Assembly (NCBI RefSeq): GCF_030418305.1
Contig: NZ_JAUHPX010000002.1
Coordinates: 62,001 to 126,000 of the forward strand
DNA: 64,000 bases
From: Demequina lignilytica
GTDB taxonomy: Bacteria; Actinomycetota; Actinomycetes; Actinomycetales; Demequinaceae
Reading direction: 5' to 3'
Shown: positions 16,702 through 27,100 of the stretch, one piece after another
Position numbering within the stretch: the stretch's first letter is position 1
How the letters are laid out: every line of letters starts with the position of its first letter
The notes under the pieces: generated by a model
Database searches by the model: none
Told to the model about the DNA's origin: nothing
The model's input: the letters and a program-made list of their open reading frames with translations, nothing else
Position numbers and translations under genes: made by a program

Positions 16702-17792
16702 GACGTGACCTCCAGCAGCGCGCTGCGGAACAGCGCCATCTCCTGCGGCGTGCCGATCGACACCCGCAGCCAACCCTCGGGGCCCGTGACGCGGATCAGC
16801 ACCCCGCGCTCCAGCAGGCCCTGGAACACCCTCTCACGGTCCTCGAACGGTCCGAAGAGGGCGAAGTTCGCGTCCGTGTCGGCGACCGTCCACCCCTGGG
16901 CACGGAGCCACTCGACGGTGTCGTCGCGCTCCGCCCGGATCTCGTCGACCTGCGCCTGCAGGGCGCGGTGGTGGGCCAGCGCCGCACGCGCCGTCGCCTG
17001 CGTGACGGCGCTCAGGTGGTACGGCAGGCGGACCACCTTGAGGACGTCGATGAAGGTCTCGTGGGCGATGAGATAGCCGAGGCGCGCGCCCGCGAACGCG
17101 AACGCCTTCGACATGGTCCGGCTCACCGCGAGGTTCGGGTGCTGCGGCACCAGGCTCGCCGCGCTCGGGGTGCCCCAGCGGCGGAACTCCGCGTACGCCT
17201 CGTCGACCACCACCACGCAGCCCCCGGGGACCTCGTCGGCGGCGCGCATCAGGGCGCGGACCTCGTCCAGGCTGAGCGCGGTGCCGGTCGGGTTGTTCGG
17301 GCTCGCGACGATCACCATCACGGGGTGCTTCTCCCGGATCGCGGCGACCGCGGCGTCGACGTCGAGCGTGAAGTCCTCCTTGCGCGGCACCGTCACGTAC
17401 TCCGTGAACGTGTCGCGCGCGTACTCGGGGTACATCGAGTATGTCGGCGCGAAGCTCAGCACCGTCCGCCCCGGGCCGCCGAAGGCCTGGTGCAGGTGGA
17501 GCATGACCTCGTTGGAGCCGTTCGCCGCCCAGATGTTCCGGGGCTCGACGAAGTCGACGTGGCTCTCCTGCGCGATGTACGCCGCGAGGTCCTGGCGGAG
17601 CCCCGCGAAGTCGCGGTCCGGGTAGCGGTTGAGGCCCTGCGCCGCCTTCCGCACCGACTGCGCGATCGCGTCGACCACCGCGTTCGGCGGGGCGTACGGG
17701 TTCTCGTTCACGTTGAGGCGCGCCCGCACGTCGAGCTGGGGGGCGCCGTAGGGCTTGAGGCCCTGCAGGTCCGGACGGATCGGCAGTGTCAT
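16698..17792 (-). CDS. hisC: Histidinol-phosphate aminotransferase
   Basis: A 364-residue PLP-dependent fold-type I aminotransferase. The N-terminal [11 protein letters not shown], the substrate loop [15 protein letters not shown] and the PLP lysine in [12 protein letters not shown] are all present, with the phosphate-binding Arg in GARLGYL. It converts imidazole acetol phosphate to histidinol phosphate. It is the first gene of the hisC-hisB-x-hisH-hisA run. hisD, usually directly upstream, is 4.8 kb away here. The gap 17793-17907 to mntH shows only one GGACGATGC copy. Confidence 0.96.
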   Translation of the reverse strand: MTLPIRPDLQGLKPYGAPQLDVRARLNVNENPYAPPNAVVDAIAQSVRKAAQGLNRYPDRDFAGLRQDLAAYIAQESHVDFVEPRNIWAANGSNEVMLHLHQAFGGPGRTVLSFAPTYSMYPEYARDTFTEYVTVPRKEDFTLDVDAAVAAIREKHPVMVIVASPNNPTGTALSLDEVRALMRAADEVPGGCVVVVDEAYAEFRRWGTPSAASLVPQHPNLAVSRTMSKAFAFAGARLGYLIAHETFIDVLKVVRLPYHLSAVTQATARAALAHHRALQAQVDEIRAERDDTVEWLRAQGWTVADTDANFALFGPFEDRERVFQGLLERGVLIRVTGPEGWLRVSIGTPQEMALFRSALLEVTS

Positions 17793-17907
17793 GGGAGAAG
17801 TCTAGTGAGCGCGAACACGGCGTGATGCCGCCCGGGTCCCGCCCTCCCGACGGCACCTGGTGCCGTCCGTGGGCGCCCGGGCGGCCGGCGCATCGTCCCG
17901 TCCGGCG

Positions 17908-19173
17908 TCAGACCTGGCCCGTGAACGTCAGCACCAGGAGCGCCAGGTTCAGGGCGACGATCGACGCGACCACCGTCCACGCGATCACCTTGGTCGTCGT
18001 GGAGTTCGCATGCTCCCCCATCACCGCCTTGTCGGAGGTGAGGCGGACCAGGGGGATCACCGCGAACGGGATGCCGACAGACAGCACCACCTGCGAGATC
18101 ACGAGCGCCCAGGTGGGGTTCGCGCCGACGCCGAGGATCACCAGCGCGGGGATCAGCGTGATCGAGCGGCGGATCCACACGGGGATGCGGCGGTGGAGCA
18201 GGCCGCCCATGATCGCGGCGCCCGCGTAGCAGCCCACCGAGGTCGACGCAAGTCCCGACGCGAGCAGCCCCACCGCGAAGGCCCCCGCGATGATCGGGCC
18301 GAGCGCCGTGCCGATCGCGTCGTACGCGCCCTCGATCGAGTCCGTGCCGGCGACGCCTCGCAGGCTGCCGGCGGCGAGCAGCAGCATCGCGATGTTGACC
18401 GAGCCCGCGATCACGAGGGACACGGCGACGTCCCACTTGGTGGCGTGGAGCAGGTGGCGCAGGCGGGGCTTGTCGTGGCCGACGCCGTGACGGTCGCGCG
18501 CGAGGGAGCTGTGGAGGTAGATGACGTGCGGCATGACCGTCGCACCGAGCATCGACGCCGCGAGCAGCACCGTCGACGGGCCGTCGAAGCGCGGGATCAG
18601 ACCCTCGGCGGCGCCGCCCCAGTCGGTGTCCGACACGACCAGGCCCGCCATGAAGCCGATCGCGATGATCGCGAGGAGGCCCATGATGACGAATTCGAAG
18701 TGCCGCTGTCCGCGCCGGTTCTGGATCATCAGCAGCGCGAGCGACACGACGCCGACGATCAGGCCCCCGAGCACCAGCGGGATGTCGAACAGGAGGTAGA
18801 GGGCGAGCGCTCCGCCGATCACCTCGGCGAGGTCCGTCATGGCCGCCACCACCTCGGCCTGCGCCCAGTAGGCGAGGCGGCCTCGCGTGCGGAGGCGGCC
18901 ACGCAGCAGCTCCGGCATCGAGCGCCCGGTCACGAGCCCGAGCTTGGCCGACGTGTACTGGATGAGCACCGCCATGAGGTTCGACGCGACGAGCACCCAC
19001 ACCAGCAGGTAGCCGTGCTCGGCGCCCGCGGTGAGGTTCGCCGCGACGTTGCCGGGGTCGACGTAGGCGACGGCGGCGACGAAGGCCGGGCCGAGCAGCG
19101 TGACGATGCGGCGGACCGGTCCGCGGTTGCGCTCCGCGCGCTCGCGGTTGCGCTCGACCAGCGTCTGCGTCAC
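17908..19173 (-). CDS. mntH: NRAMP-family manganese/divalent metal transporter
   Basis: A 421-residue inner-membrane protein with about eleven helices that imports Mn2+ (or Fe2+) with protons. The metal-binding motif DPGN is in AYVDPGNVAAN in the first helix, and the second, MPH, is in TVMPHVIYLHS in helix 6. The N-terminus is basic and cytoplasmic. It lies between hisC and a divergent recQ. A DtxR/MntR-type palindrome 48 bases before the start (19221-19244) suggests repression by a metal-sensing regulator, which fits the manganese call. Confidence 0.93.
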   Translation of the reverse strand: MTQTLVERNRERAERNRGPVRRIVTLLGPAFVAAVAYVDPGNVAANLTAGAEHGYLLVWVLVASNLMAVLIQYTSAKLGLVTGRSMPELLRGRLRTRGRLAYWAQAEVVAAMTDLAEVIGGALALYLLFDIPLVLGGLIVGVVSLALLMIQNRRGQRHFEFVIMGLLAIIAIGFMAGLVVSDTDWGGAAEGLIPRFDGPSTVLLAASMLGATVMPHVIYLHSSLARDRHGVGHDKPRLRHLLHATKWDVAVSLVIAGSVNIAMLLLAAGSLRGVAGTDSIEGAYDAIGTALGPIIAGAFAVGLLASGLASTSVGCYAGAAIMGGLLHRRIPVWIRRSITLIPALVILGVGANPTWALVISQVVLSVGIPFAVIPLVRLTSDKAVMGEHANSTTTKVIAWTVVASIVALNLALLVLTFTGQV

Positions 19174-19220
19174 GTGGGCTCCCTCCGCCGTCGACGGGGC
19201 GTCGGGCAGCCGCGTCGCGT

Positions 19221-19244
19221 GGAAGTTAGGCTAGCCGAACTTCC
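19221..19244. promoter_or_regulatory. DtxR/MntR-type operator upstream of mntH
   Basis: A 24-base near-perfect palindrome with half sites GGAAGTTAGG and CCGAACTTCC around a CTAG centre; only one symmetric pair mismatches. The core TTAGGCTAGCC closely follows the DtxR/IdeR/MntR consensus (TTAGG-TTAGSCTAACCTAA). It lies 48 bases before the mntH start and 120 bases before the divergent recQ. Metal-dependent repression of mntH is the expected function. Confidence 0.8.
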
Positions 19245-19363
19245 ACCGGTGTCCAGCCCATGGCGCCCCGCGTCGCACCGATCCGCGGCATCGGCGGCGC
19301 CGATGCCGGCGGCCCGGGGGACGGCCGCGCCGCCGTGTCGGACGGGCCGCGTAGGGTCGTCGC

Positions 19364-21565
19364 ATGCCGACCCCGCAGCGCTCCGACGTCGATCTCCGCG
19401 AGGCCGCCGAGGGCGCCCTGCGCCGCCTGGTCGGGAGGGACGATGCGCGGCTGCGGGACGACCAGTGGACGGCGATCGAGGCGCTCGTGTCCCGTCAGGC
19501 GCGAGCGCTGGTGGTGCAGCGCACGGGGTGGGGCAAGTCGGCGGTGTACTTCGTCGCCACGCGCCTGCTGCGCGACGCGGGCGCGGGACCGACCGTGATC
19601 GTGTCCCCCCTGCTCGCACTCATGCGCGACCAGATCGCCGCCGCGGCGCGCGCGGGGATCCGCGCCGTGACCGTCAACTCGTCCAACGTCACCGAGTGGG
19701 ATCAGGTCCACGCCGCGATCGCCGCGGGCGAGGTCGACGTGCTGCTGTGCTCGCCCGAGCGGCTCAACAATCCGCAGTTCCGCGACCAGGTGCTGCCACG
19801 GCTGGCAGCGGACGCGGGGCTCGTCGTGATCGACGAGGCGCACTGCATCTCCGACTGGGGCCACGACTTCCGGCCGGACTACCGCCGCATCCGCACGCTG
19901 CTCGCGGACCTGCCGACCGGCATCCCCGTGCTCGCCACCACCGCGACCGCGAACGCGCGCGTGACGGAGGACGTGGCCGAGCAGCTGGGCGTCGCCGGCG
20001 ACCGGCGGAGCGCGGAGGTGCTCGTGCTGCGGGGCGCCCTCGACCGGGAGTCCCTCCACCTCGCGGTGCTCGACCTGCCCGACCCCGCCGCGCGCGTCGC
20101 CTGGCTGGCGCAGTCGCTCGGCGAGATGGACGGATCCGGGATCGTGTACTGCCTCACCGTCTCGGCGGCCGAGGAGGTCGCGTCCCAGCTGCGGGCCGCC
20201 GGGCTCGAGGTGGGCGCCTACACGGGACGGACCGACCCCGCCGAGCGCGAGCGGCTCGAGCAGGACCTCAAGGACAACCGGGTCAAGGCGCTCGTGGCGA
20301 CCTCCGCGCTCGGGATGGGCTTCGACAAGCCCGACCTGGCGTTCGTGGTGCACCTCGGGGCGCCGTCGTCGCCGATCGCGTACTACCAGCAGGTCGGGCG
20401 TGCGGGCCGCGGGGTGTCGCGTGCGGTGGTGGCGCTGCTGCCGGGCCGCGAGGACCGCGCGATCTGGGAATGGTTCGGGAGCCAGGCGTTCCCGCCGGAG
20501 GACACCGTGCGGGCAACCCTCGCCGCGCTGTCCCCCGAGCGGCCGACGACCGTGCCGGCTCTCGAGGCGGTCGTGGACCTCTCCCGCTCCCGGCTCGAGG
20601 CGATGCTCAAGGTGCTCGACGTCGACGGCGCGGTGCGCCGCGTCCAGGGCGGCTGGCTCGCGACGGACAGGCCCTGGGAGTACGACGCGGATCGGTACGC
20701 GCGGGTCGCGGCGACGCGGGCCGCCGAGCAGCGGACGATGCTCGAGTACCAGTCCGCGACCACCTGCCGGATGGCGTTCCTGCGACGGGTCCTCGACGAC
20801 CCGGAGCTGGCGGACGGGTGGACGTGCGGCCGGTGCGACGCCTGCGGCGGCGTGGCGCTTCCGGCGGCACCCACCGCGGAGGCGGTCTCGTCGGCGCAGG
20901 CCGGGCTCGACCGCGTCGGCATCGAGGTGGTGCCGCGGCGCCAGTGGCCGAGCGGCGTGGACACGCTCGGAGTCCCGCTCAAGGGGCGGATCTCCGGCGG
21001 CGAGATGGCCGAGACGGGACGCGCGATCGCACGCCTCGACGGGCTCGGGTGGTCGGGGTCGCTACGCGACCTGTTCGGGGAGCGGGACGAGGCCGGAGCG
21101 CCGGTCGATGCCGAGCTCCCGGTGCCGCTGCGCCACGCGGCCGTGCGGGTGCTCGACGACTGGGAGGACCTGTGGACCGTCGCCGGGGGCGCGCACCAGG
21201 CGACCGTCGCCGGCGTCGTCGGGGTCGCCTCCGCCACCCGACCCACGATGGCCGCGCACCTCGCCACCGGTCTCGCGCGCTACCTCGGCGTGCCCGTGCT
21301 CGGGACGGTCGCGCCCGTGCCGGGCCGCGACGAGCCGAGCCGGCATGACGTGAACTCGGCCCAGCGGCTCGCGGCCGTCGCGCGACGCCTCGGGCTGGTC
21401 CCCGCCCGCGACGCGACCACCGGCGAGGCCGCGTCGCTCGACGGCGCGCGGGTGCTGCTCGTGGACGACCAGATCGACTCCGGCTGGACCGTCACCGTCG
21501 CCGCACGGCTGCTGCGGCGCGCCGGCGCCGAGGCGGTGCTGCCCTTCGTGCTCGGGGTGCGGTGA
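19364..21565 (+). CDS. RecQ-like DNA helicase fused to a phosphoribosyltransferase domain
   Basis: A 733-residue superfamily 2 helicase. Motif I is TGWGKS, motif Ia SPLLALMRDQ, motif II DEAHCISDWGHDFRPDYRRI, motif III TATAN, and motif VI QVGRAGRG; the aromatic-rich loop after DEAH is the RecQ hallmark. A zinc-binding cluster TCGRCDACGG lies near residue 487. The last 130 residues differ from RecQ: they hold VLLVDDQIDSGWT, the PRPP-binding loop of type I phosphoribosyltransferases, as in ComF. RecQ-PRT fusions are known in actinobacteria, role unclear. Divergent from mntH. Confidence 0.88.
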   Translation: MPTPQRSDVDLREAAEGALRRLVGRDDARLRDDQWTAIEALVSRQARALVVQRTGWGKSAVYFVATRLLRDAGAGPTVIVSPLLALMRDQIAAAARAGIRAVTVNSSNVTEWDQVHAAIAAGEVDVLLCSPERLNNPQFRDQVLPRLAADAGLVVIDEAHCISDWGHDFRPDYRRIRTLLADLPTGIPVLATTATANARVTEDVAEQLGVAGDRRSAEVLVLRGALDRESLHLAVLDLPDPAARVAWLAQSLGEMDGSGIVYCLTVSAAEEVASQLRAAGLEVGAYTGRTDPAERERLEQDLKDNRVKALVATSALGMGFDKPDLAFVVHLGAPSSPIAYYQQVGRAGRGVSRAVVALLPGREDRAIWEWFGSQAFPPEDTVRATLAALSPERPTTVPALEAVVDLSRSRLEAMLKVLDVDGAVRRVQGGWLATDRPWEYDADRYARVAATRAAEQRTMLEYQSATTCRMAFLRRVLDDPELADGWTCGRCDACGGVALPAAPTAEAVSSAQAGLDRVGIEVVPRRQWPSGVDTLGVPLKGRISGGEMAETGRAIARLDGLGWSGSLRDLFGERDEAGAPVDAELPVPLRHAAVRVLDDWEDLWTVAGGAHQATVAGVVGVASATRPTMAAHLATGLARYLGVPVLGTVAPVPGRDEPSRHDVNSAQRLAAVARRLGLVPARDATTGEAASLDGARVLLVDDQIDSGWTVTVAARLLRRAGAEAVLPFVLGVR

Positions 21566-21637
21566 CGCGTCCCGATCCCGTTCCGCCCGTGGCGAACCCC
21601 GATCCCGCAGCTGCCGTCCGCCCGTTGTGATGGACGC

Positions 21638-22636
21638 ATGAACCTCCTCATCCTCGGCGGCACCGCCGTCCTCGGCCGCGCGGTCGCGACGCACGCCCTC
21701 GCACGCGGGTACGCCGTCACCTGCGCGGCCCGCGGCAGCGCCCCGGCGCCCGCGGGCTGCACGTTCGTGCCTGTCGACCGCGACGATGTCGACGGCCTCG
21801 CGCCCGTGGCCGACCGCCGGTGGGACGCGGTCGTCGACCTGTCACGCGATCCGCGCCACGTGGCGCGCGCGGTGAACGACCTCGACCCGGCCCATTGGGT
21901 GCTCGTGTCGACGGCCAACGTGTACGCACGCTTCGACAGCCCCGAGCAGGCGGAGGCGTCCCCCACTCTCGCCCCTCTCGAGCACCTCGACGACGCCGCG
22001 GACTACGGGCGCGCGAAGGTCACCTGCGAGGCATCCGTGCGCGGGGCCCGCGCGTCGTCCACGGTCATCCGCTCCGGCCTCATCGGCGGGCCCGGGGACA
22101 CGACCGGCCGCAGCGGCTACTACCCGTGGCGGTTCGCCCACCCGACGGGCGCCGACGTCGTCGTCCCCGACGCGCCCGACATGCCCGTCGCCATGATCGA
22201 CGTCGACGACCTCGCGACCTGGATCGTCGACGTGGCGCAGCGACGCCTGCACGGCGTCTACAACGCGACCGGCACCACCACGACGCTGCGCGAGGCGCTG
22301 AGGATCTCGGCCGAGGCGGCGCGCAGCGCCGCGACACCCCTGTGGGTGGATCCGCTCACGCTCGCCGAGGCGGGCGTGGCCCCCTGGATGGGAGAGGCAT
22401 CGCTGCCGCTGTGGATCGACGACCCGACGTGGCGGTGGTTCGCCACCCTCAACACGACCGCGGCGCGTGCTGCGGGGCTCGCGACGCGGCCGCTCTCCGC
22501 GACCATCGCGCGTGCGCTGGCGTACGAGCGGTCGCGCGCGGTGCTGCACGGCCGGTCCCCCGACCGCGCGGGGCTGTCCGACGACGACGAGCGACGCGTG
22601 CGAGCGCTCGCCCTCGGTGGGGCTCGCGGTCGCTAG
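21638..22636 (+). CDS. NAD-dependent epimerase/reductase family protein
   Basis: A 332-residue short-chain-type Rossmann protein. The dinucleotide motif reads [19 protein letters not shown] at the N-terminus; GGTxxLG rather than GGTGFLG is typical of the atypical epimerase/isoflavone-reductase-like group. A YGRAK stretch (about residue 127) matches the catalytic YxxxK. No close substrate assignment is possible. It lies 72 bases after recQ, probably co-transcribed. Its TAG stop lies in a CTAG shared with the convergent hisD stop. Confidence 0.82.
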   Translation: MNLLILGGTAVLGRAVATHALARGYAVTCAARGSAPAPAGCTFVPVDRDDVDGLAPVADRRWDAVVDLSRDPRHVARAVNDLDPAHWVLVSTANVYARFDSPEQAEASPTLAPLEHLDDAADYGRAKVTCEASVRGARASSTVIRSGLIGGPGDTTGRSGYYPWRFAHPTGADVVVPDAPDMPVAMIDVDDLATWIVDVAQRRLHGVYNATGTTTTLREALRISAEAARSAATPLWVDPLTLAEAGVAPWMGEASLPLWIDDPTWRWFATLNTTAARAAGLATRPLSATIARALAYERSRAVLHGRSPDRAGLSDDDERRVRALALGGARGR

Positions 22637-23940
22637 CTCTCCTCGAGGCGCGCCCGGATGGCCTCGCCGTGCGCCGGGAGGTCCTCCGCATCCGCGAGCG
22701 CCACCACCTTGTCCCCCACCGCGCCCAGCGCGTACGCGCCGTAGTCGATGTAGGAGACGGCCTTGAGGAAGCTCGTGACGTTGAGGCCGGAGGCGAACCG
22801 CGCGGTGCCGCCCGTCGGCAGCACGTGGTTGGAGCCCGCGAGGTAGTCCCCGAGCGGCACCGGCGAGAACGCGCCGATGAAGATCGCACCCGCGTTGCGG
22901 ATCCGGCCCGCGACCTCGTGCGCGTCCTCCGTCTGGATCTCGAGGTGCTCCGCCCCGTAGGCGTCGGCGACGGCGACCGACTGGTCCACGTCGTCCGTGA
23001 GGATGATCGCGCTCTGCCTCCCGCCGAGCGCCGTGTGCGCGCGCTCGGAGTGCTTGGTCGCGGAAGCGAGCGCCGCCAGCTCCACGTCCACCTTGTCCGC
23101 GAGCTCCTCCGAGTCGGTGATGAGCACCGAGCCTGCCATCGGGTCGTGCTCGGCCTGGCTCAGCAGGTCCGCGGCCACGAAGCGCGCATCCGCCTGCGCG
23201 TCCGCGATCACGGCGATCTCGGTGGGCCCCGCCTCGGAGTCGATGCCGACCAGCCCGGTGACGGCACGCTTGGCCGCCGCGACGTAGACGTTGCCCGGGC
23301 CCGTGATGACGTCCACGGGGTCGCACAGCCCGTCCGCCCCGAGCGCGAGCATCGCGACCGCCTGAGCGCCGCCCACCGCGTAGACCTCGTCGACCCCCAG
23401 CAGCGCGCACGCGGCGAGGATGGTCGGGTGCGGGAGGCCGCCGAACTCCTTCTGCGGGGGGCTCGCCACAGCGATCGACGGCACACCGGCGGCCTGCGCG
23501 GTCACCACGTTCATGACGACGGAGCTCGGGTACACCGCGAGCCCGCCGGGGACGTAGAGCCCCACGCGCCCCACGGGCACCCAGCGCTGGGAGACGGTGG
23601 CCCCCGGCGCGAGCTCGACGCTCACCGGCGGCGGCACGGTCGCCACGTGGAAGGTGCGGACGCGGTGGATCGCCTCCTCGAGGCCGGCGCGCACCGCATC
23701 GTCCAGCGTCTCGAGCGCGGCCTCGATCCGGCCGACCGGGACGCGCAGGTGCTCCGGGGTGACGCCGTCGAAGCGGGCGCCGAGCTCACGCAGGGCGTCG
23801 GCGCCGCGGGTGCGCACGTCCTCGATGATCGGCTCGACCACCGCGAGGGCGTCGCCCACGTTCACGTCGGCACGCGGGACGATGGACAGCAGCTCGCGGG
23901 CGGTCAGGTCCTGGCCACGCAGATCGATCCGGTTCAGCAC
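22633..23940 (-). CDS. hisD: Histidinol dehydrogenase
   Basis: A 435-residue zinc enzyme that oxidises histidinol to histidine in two NAD-dependent steps. Conserved stretches include [10 protein letters not shown], the long signature from [26 protein letters not shown] with the zinc-binding Gln and His, and [10 protein letters not shown]. Length and ends are normal. It stands apart from hisC-B-H-A: mntH, recQ and the epimerase gene lie between. It overlaps the convergent epimerase gene by four bases. No clear leader or attenuator is seen upstream (23941-24000). Confidence 0.96.
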   Translation of the reverse strand: MLNRIDLRGQDLTARELLSIVPRADVNVGDALAVVEPIIEDVRTRGADALRELGARFDGVTPEHLRVPVGRIEAALETLDDAVRAGLEEAIHRVRTFHVATVPPPVSVELAPGATVSQRWVPVGRVGLYVPGGLAVYPSSVVMNVVTAQAAGVPSIAVASPPQKEFGGLPHPTILAACALLGVDEVYAVGGAQAVAMLALGADGLCDPVDVITGPGNVYVAAAKRAVTGLVGIDSEAGPTEIAVIADAQADARFVAADLLSQAEHDPMAGSVLITDSEELADKVDVELAALASATKHSERAHTALGGRQSAIILTDDVDQSVAVADAYGAEHLEIQTEDAHEVAGRIRNAGAIFIGAFSPVPLGDYLAGSNHVLPTGGTARFASGLNVTSFLKAVSYIDYGAYALGAVGDKVVALADAEDLPAHGEAIRARLEES

Positions 23941-24000
23941 GCGACCACTCTAGTGCGCGGGCGCGTCCGACCCCCGCACGGGAGATGGCATCCTGGAGCC

Positions 24001-24141
24001 ATGGAATGCGTCGAGTGGGAGGAGCGCGCCCGCGCGGGCGAGCCCGCGACGCCGGCGCGGTCGAGGCGCTCCCGCGCGGTCCTGCTGGTCGTGATGGGAT
24101 TCGTCGGCGTGGTCGCTCTGGCGGTGGTCACGGCGCTGTGA
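24001..24141 (+). CDS. Possible small single-pass membrane protein
   Basis: A 46-codon frame in the divergent/convergent gap between hisD and dnaE. It has a charged N-terminal half (MECVEWEERARAGEPATPAR), a basic SRRSR, then a 20-residue hydrophobic helix ending AVVTAL. The positive-inside layout is what a real small membrane protein shows. The GGAG just before the ATG is too close for ideal initiation. An earlier ATG at 23985 is in another context. It may be genuine or chance. Confidence 0.4.
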   Translation: MECVEWEERARAGEPATPARSRRSRAVLLVVMGFVGVVALAVVTAL

Positions 24142-24161
24142 TGCTCAGCGCGCCGTCCTCC

Positions 24162-27100
24162 TCACACGCCGGCGAGGCAGCTCGGTCCGAGCGCGGCCTT
24201 GAGGTCTCCGTAGAGGGCCGAGGAGCGTGACACCCGGAACTCGTCACCGAGCCGCATCGTGAGCGGCCGGTCCGGGCCCGTCAGGACCATCCGCACCTCG
24301 ATGGTGCCCGGGTGCGCCCGGAGGATCCCCTTGACCTGCTCGACGAGCGGCGGGGTGACCCGCGCCGCCGGCACCGTGATCGCCACGGGCGACGTGTCCT
24401 GCTGGTTGAGGTTGGGGATCCGCACGTCGACGGCCGAGAACTGCAGCCCGCCGTCGCCACGCTCGCGACAGCGCACCTTCATGGCGAGCACCGAGTCCTC
24501 CGCCAGGTCCCGCGCGAAGGTCTCGTAGGTCTTGGCGAAGAACGAGACCTCGGTCTCGCCCGTCATGTCCTCGAGGGTGACGATCGCGTACGGGTTGCCC
24601 GACTTCGCGATGCGCCGGTCGACCCGCGTCACCAGGCCGGCGAGCACGATCTGCGAGCCCTCCTGCACCCCGTTGGTGGGCGTGGCGTTGAGGATCTGGT
24701 GCGAGGCCTCCGACCGGATGATGTGGTCGAGCCCCGACAGCGGGTGATCCGAGACGTACAGGCCGAGCATGTCCCGCTCGAGGTTGAGCTTGGTCTTCTT
24801 GTCCCACTCCTCGAGCGTGGGCACCTCGACCGTCACCCCGCCACCGATGTCCTCGGCGTCGGCGAACAGGTCGAACTGCCCCGTCGCCTCCTGGCGCTTG
24901 ACCCCGATCACCGAGTCGATCGCCTGCTCATGCACCGCATTGAGCGCGCGGCGCGAGTAGCCCAGCGAGTCGAAGCCGCCCGCCTTGATGAGCGAGTCGA
25001 TGGTGCGCTTGTTGCACACCGTCGCCGGCACCTTGTCGAGGAAGTCCGCGAAGGACGTGAACGCGCCCTTCTCCTGCCGCGTCCTGACGATCTCGGCGAC
25101 CACGTTCGAGCCGACGTTGCGCACGGCCGTGAGACCGAAGCGGATGTCGGTGCCCACCGCCGAGAACGTGGCCTTCGACTCGTTCACGTCCGGCGGCAGC
25201 ACGGTGATGCCCATCCGTCGGCACTCCGCGAGGTACAGGGCCGACTTGTCCTTGTCGGTGCCCACCGAGGTGAGCAGCGCCGCCATGAACTCCGTCGGGT
25301 AGTGCGCCTTCAGGTAGGCGGTCCAGAAGGACAGCACCCCGTACGCCGCGGTGTGGGCCTTGTTGAACGCGTAGTCGGCGAACGGCAGCAGCGTGTCCCA
25401 CAGCGCCTTGATGGCCGCGTCCGAGTAGCCGTTCGCCTTCATGCCGGCGCTGAAGGGCTCGAACTCCTTGTCGAGGATCTCCTTCTTCTTCTTTCCCATC
25501 GCGCGGCGGAGCAGGTCCGCGGCGCCCAGGGTGTAGCCGGCGACGATCTGCGCGATGCGCTGCACCTGCTCCTGGTACACGATGAGGCCGTAGGTGATGC
25601 CCAGCACCTCGCGCAGCGGCTCGTCCAGCTCCGGGTGGATGGGCGCGATCGCCTGCCGCCCGTTCTTGCGCTCCGCGTAGTTGGTGTGCGAGTTCATGCC
25701 CATCGGGCCCGGGCGGTACAGCGCGAGCACCGCGGAGATGTCCTCGAAGGTGTCGGGCTTCATCTGCCGCAGCAGCTGGCGCATCGCCGTGCCGTCGAGC
25801 TGGAAGACGCCGAGCGTGTCGCCGCGGCCCAGCAGCTCGAACGCGCCCTCGTCGGCGAGCGGCAGGTCCTCGAGGACCAGCGGCTCCTTGCCGTTGTCGA
25901 CGATGTTCTCGAGGGCGTCGTCGAGGATCGTCAGGTTCCTCAGGCCCAGGAAGTCCATCTTGACCAGGCCGAGCGTCTCGCAGGTCGGGTAGTCGAACTG
26001 GGTGATGACGGCGCCGTCCTGCTCGCGGCGCATGATCGGGATGATGTCGATCAGCGGGTCCGAGGACATGATCACGCCCGCCGCGTGCACGCCCCACTGG
26101 CGCTTGAGGCCCTCGAGGCCCTGCGCGAGCTCGAACACCTGCTGCGCGTCGGGGTCCGCCTCGAGCACCGCGCGGAAGTCCTGGCCCTCGTGGTGGCGCG
26201 GGTGGGTCGCGTCGTGGACGCCGACCAGGGGCATGTCCTTGCCCATGATCGCCTCGGGGTACGCCTTGGTGAGCTGCTCCCCGAGCGAGAACGGCTTGCC
26301 CAGCACGCGCGTCGAGTCCTTGAGCGCCTGCTTGGCCTTGATGGTGCCGTACGTGACGATCATGGACACGCGGTCCTGGCCGTACTTGTCCGTGACGTAC
26401 TGGATCACCTCGCCGCGCCTGCGCTCGTCGAAGTCCACATCGAAGTCGGGCTTGGACTCGCGCTCGGGGTTGAGGAACCGCTCGAAGTAGAGCTGGTGCT
26501 CGATCGGGTCGATGTCCGTGATCTTCATCGCGTACGCGGCCATCGAGCCGGCACCGGAGCCGCGCCCCGGCCCGACGCGGATGCCGTTGTTCTTCGACCA
26601 CTGGATGAAGTCCGCGACCACCAGGAAGTAGCCCGGGTAGCCCTTGCCCGCGATGACCTCGATCTCGTAGTTCGCGCGCTCCTGGACGTGGCCGGGGATC
26701 TCCTCGCCGAAGCGCTCGTGCAGGCCCTTCTGGACCTCCTTCACGAACCACGAGTGCTCGTCCTCGCCCGGAGGGCAGTCGAACACGGGCATGTAGTCGG
26801 CCCTGGTGTTGAACTCCACCTCGCACTGCTCGGCGATCGCGACCGTGTTGGTGAGGGCTTCCGGGTACTCGCCCCAGAGGTCCCACATCTCCTGGCTCGA
26901 CTTCACGTAGTAGCCGTCGCCGGAGAACGCGAAGCGCTTGCCGCCGTTGTCGTAGGTCGGCTCGTTCAGTGTCGAGCCCGACTGGACGCAGAGCAGCGCC
27001 TCGTGCGCGTGGGAGTCCTCGCGCTTGGTGTAGTGCAGGTCGTTGGTCGCGACCAGGGGCGCGCCGATCGCCTTGGAGATCCGCAGCAGGTCCTCGAAGA

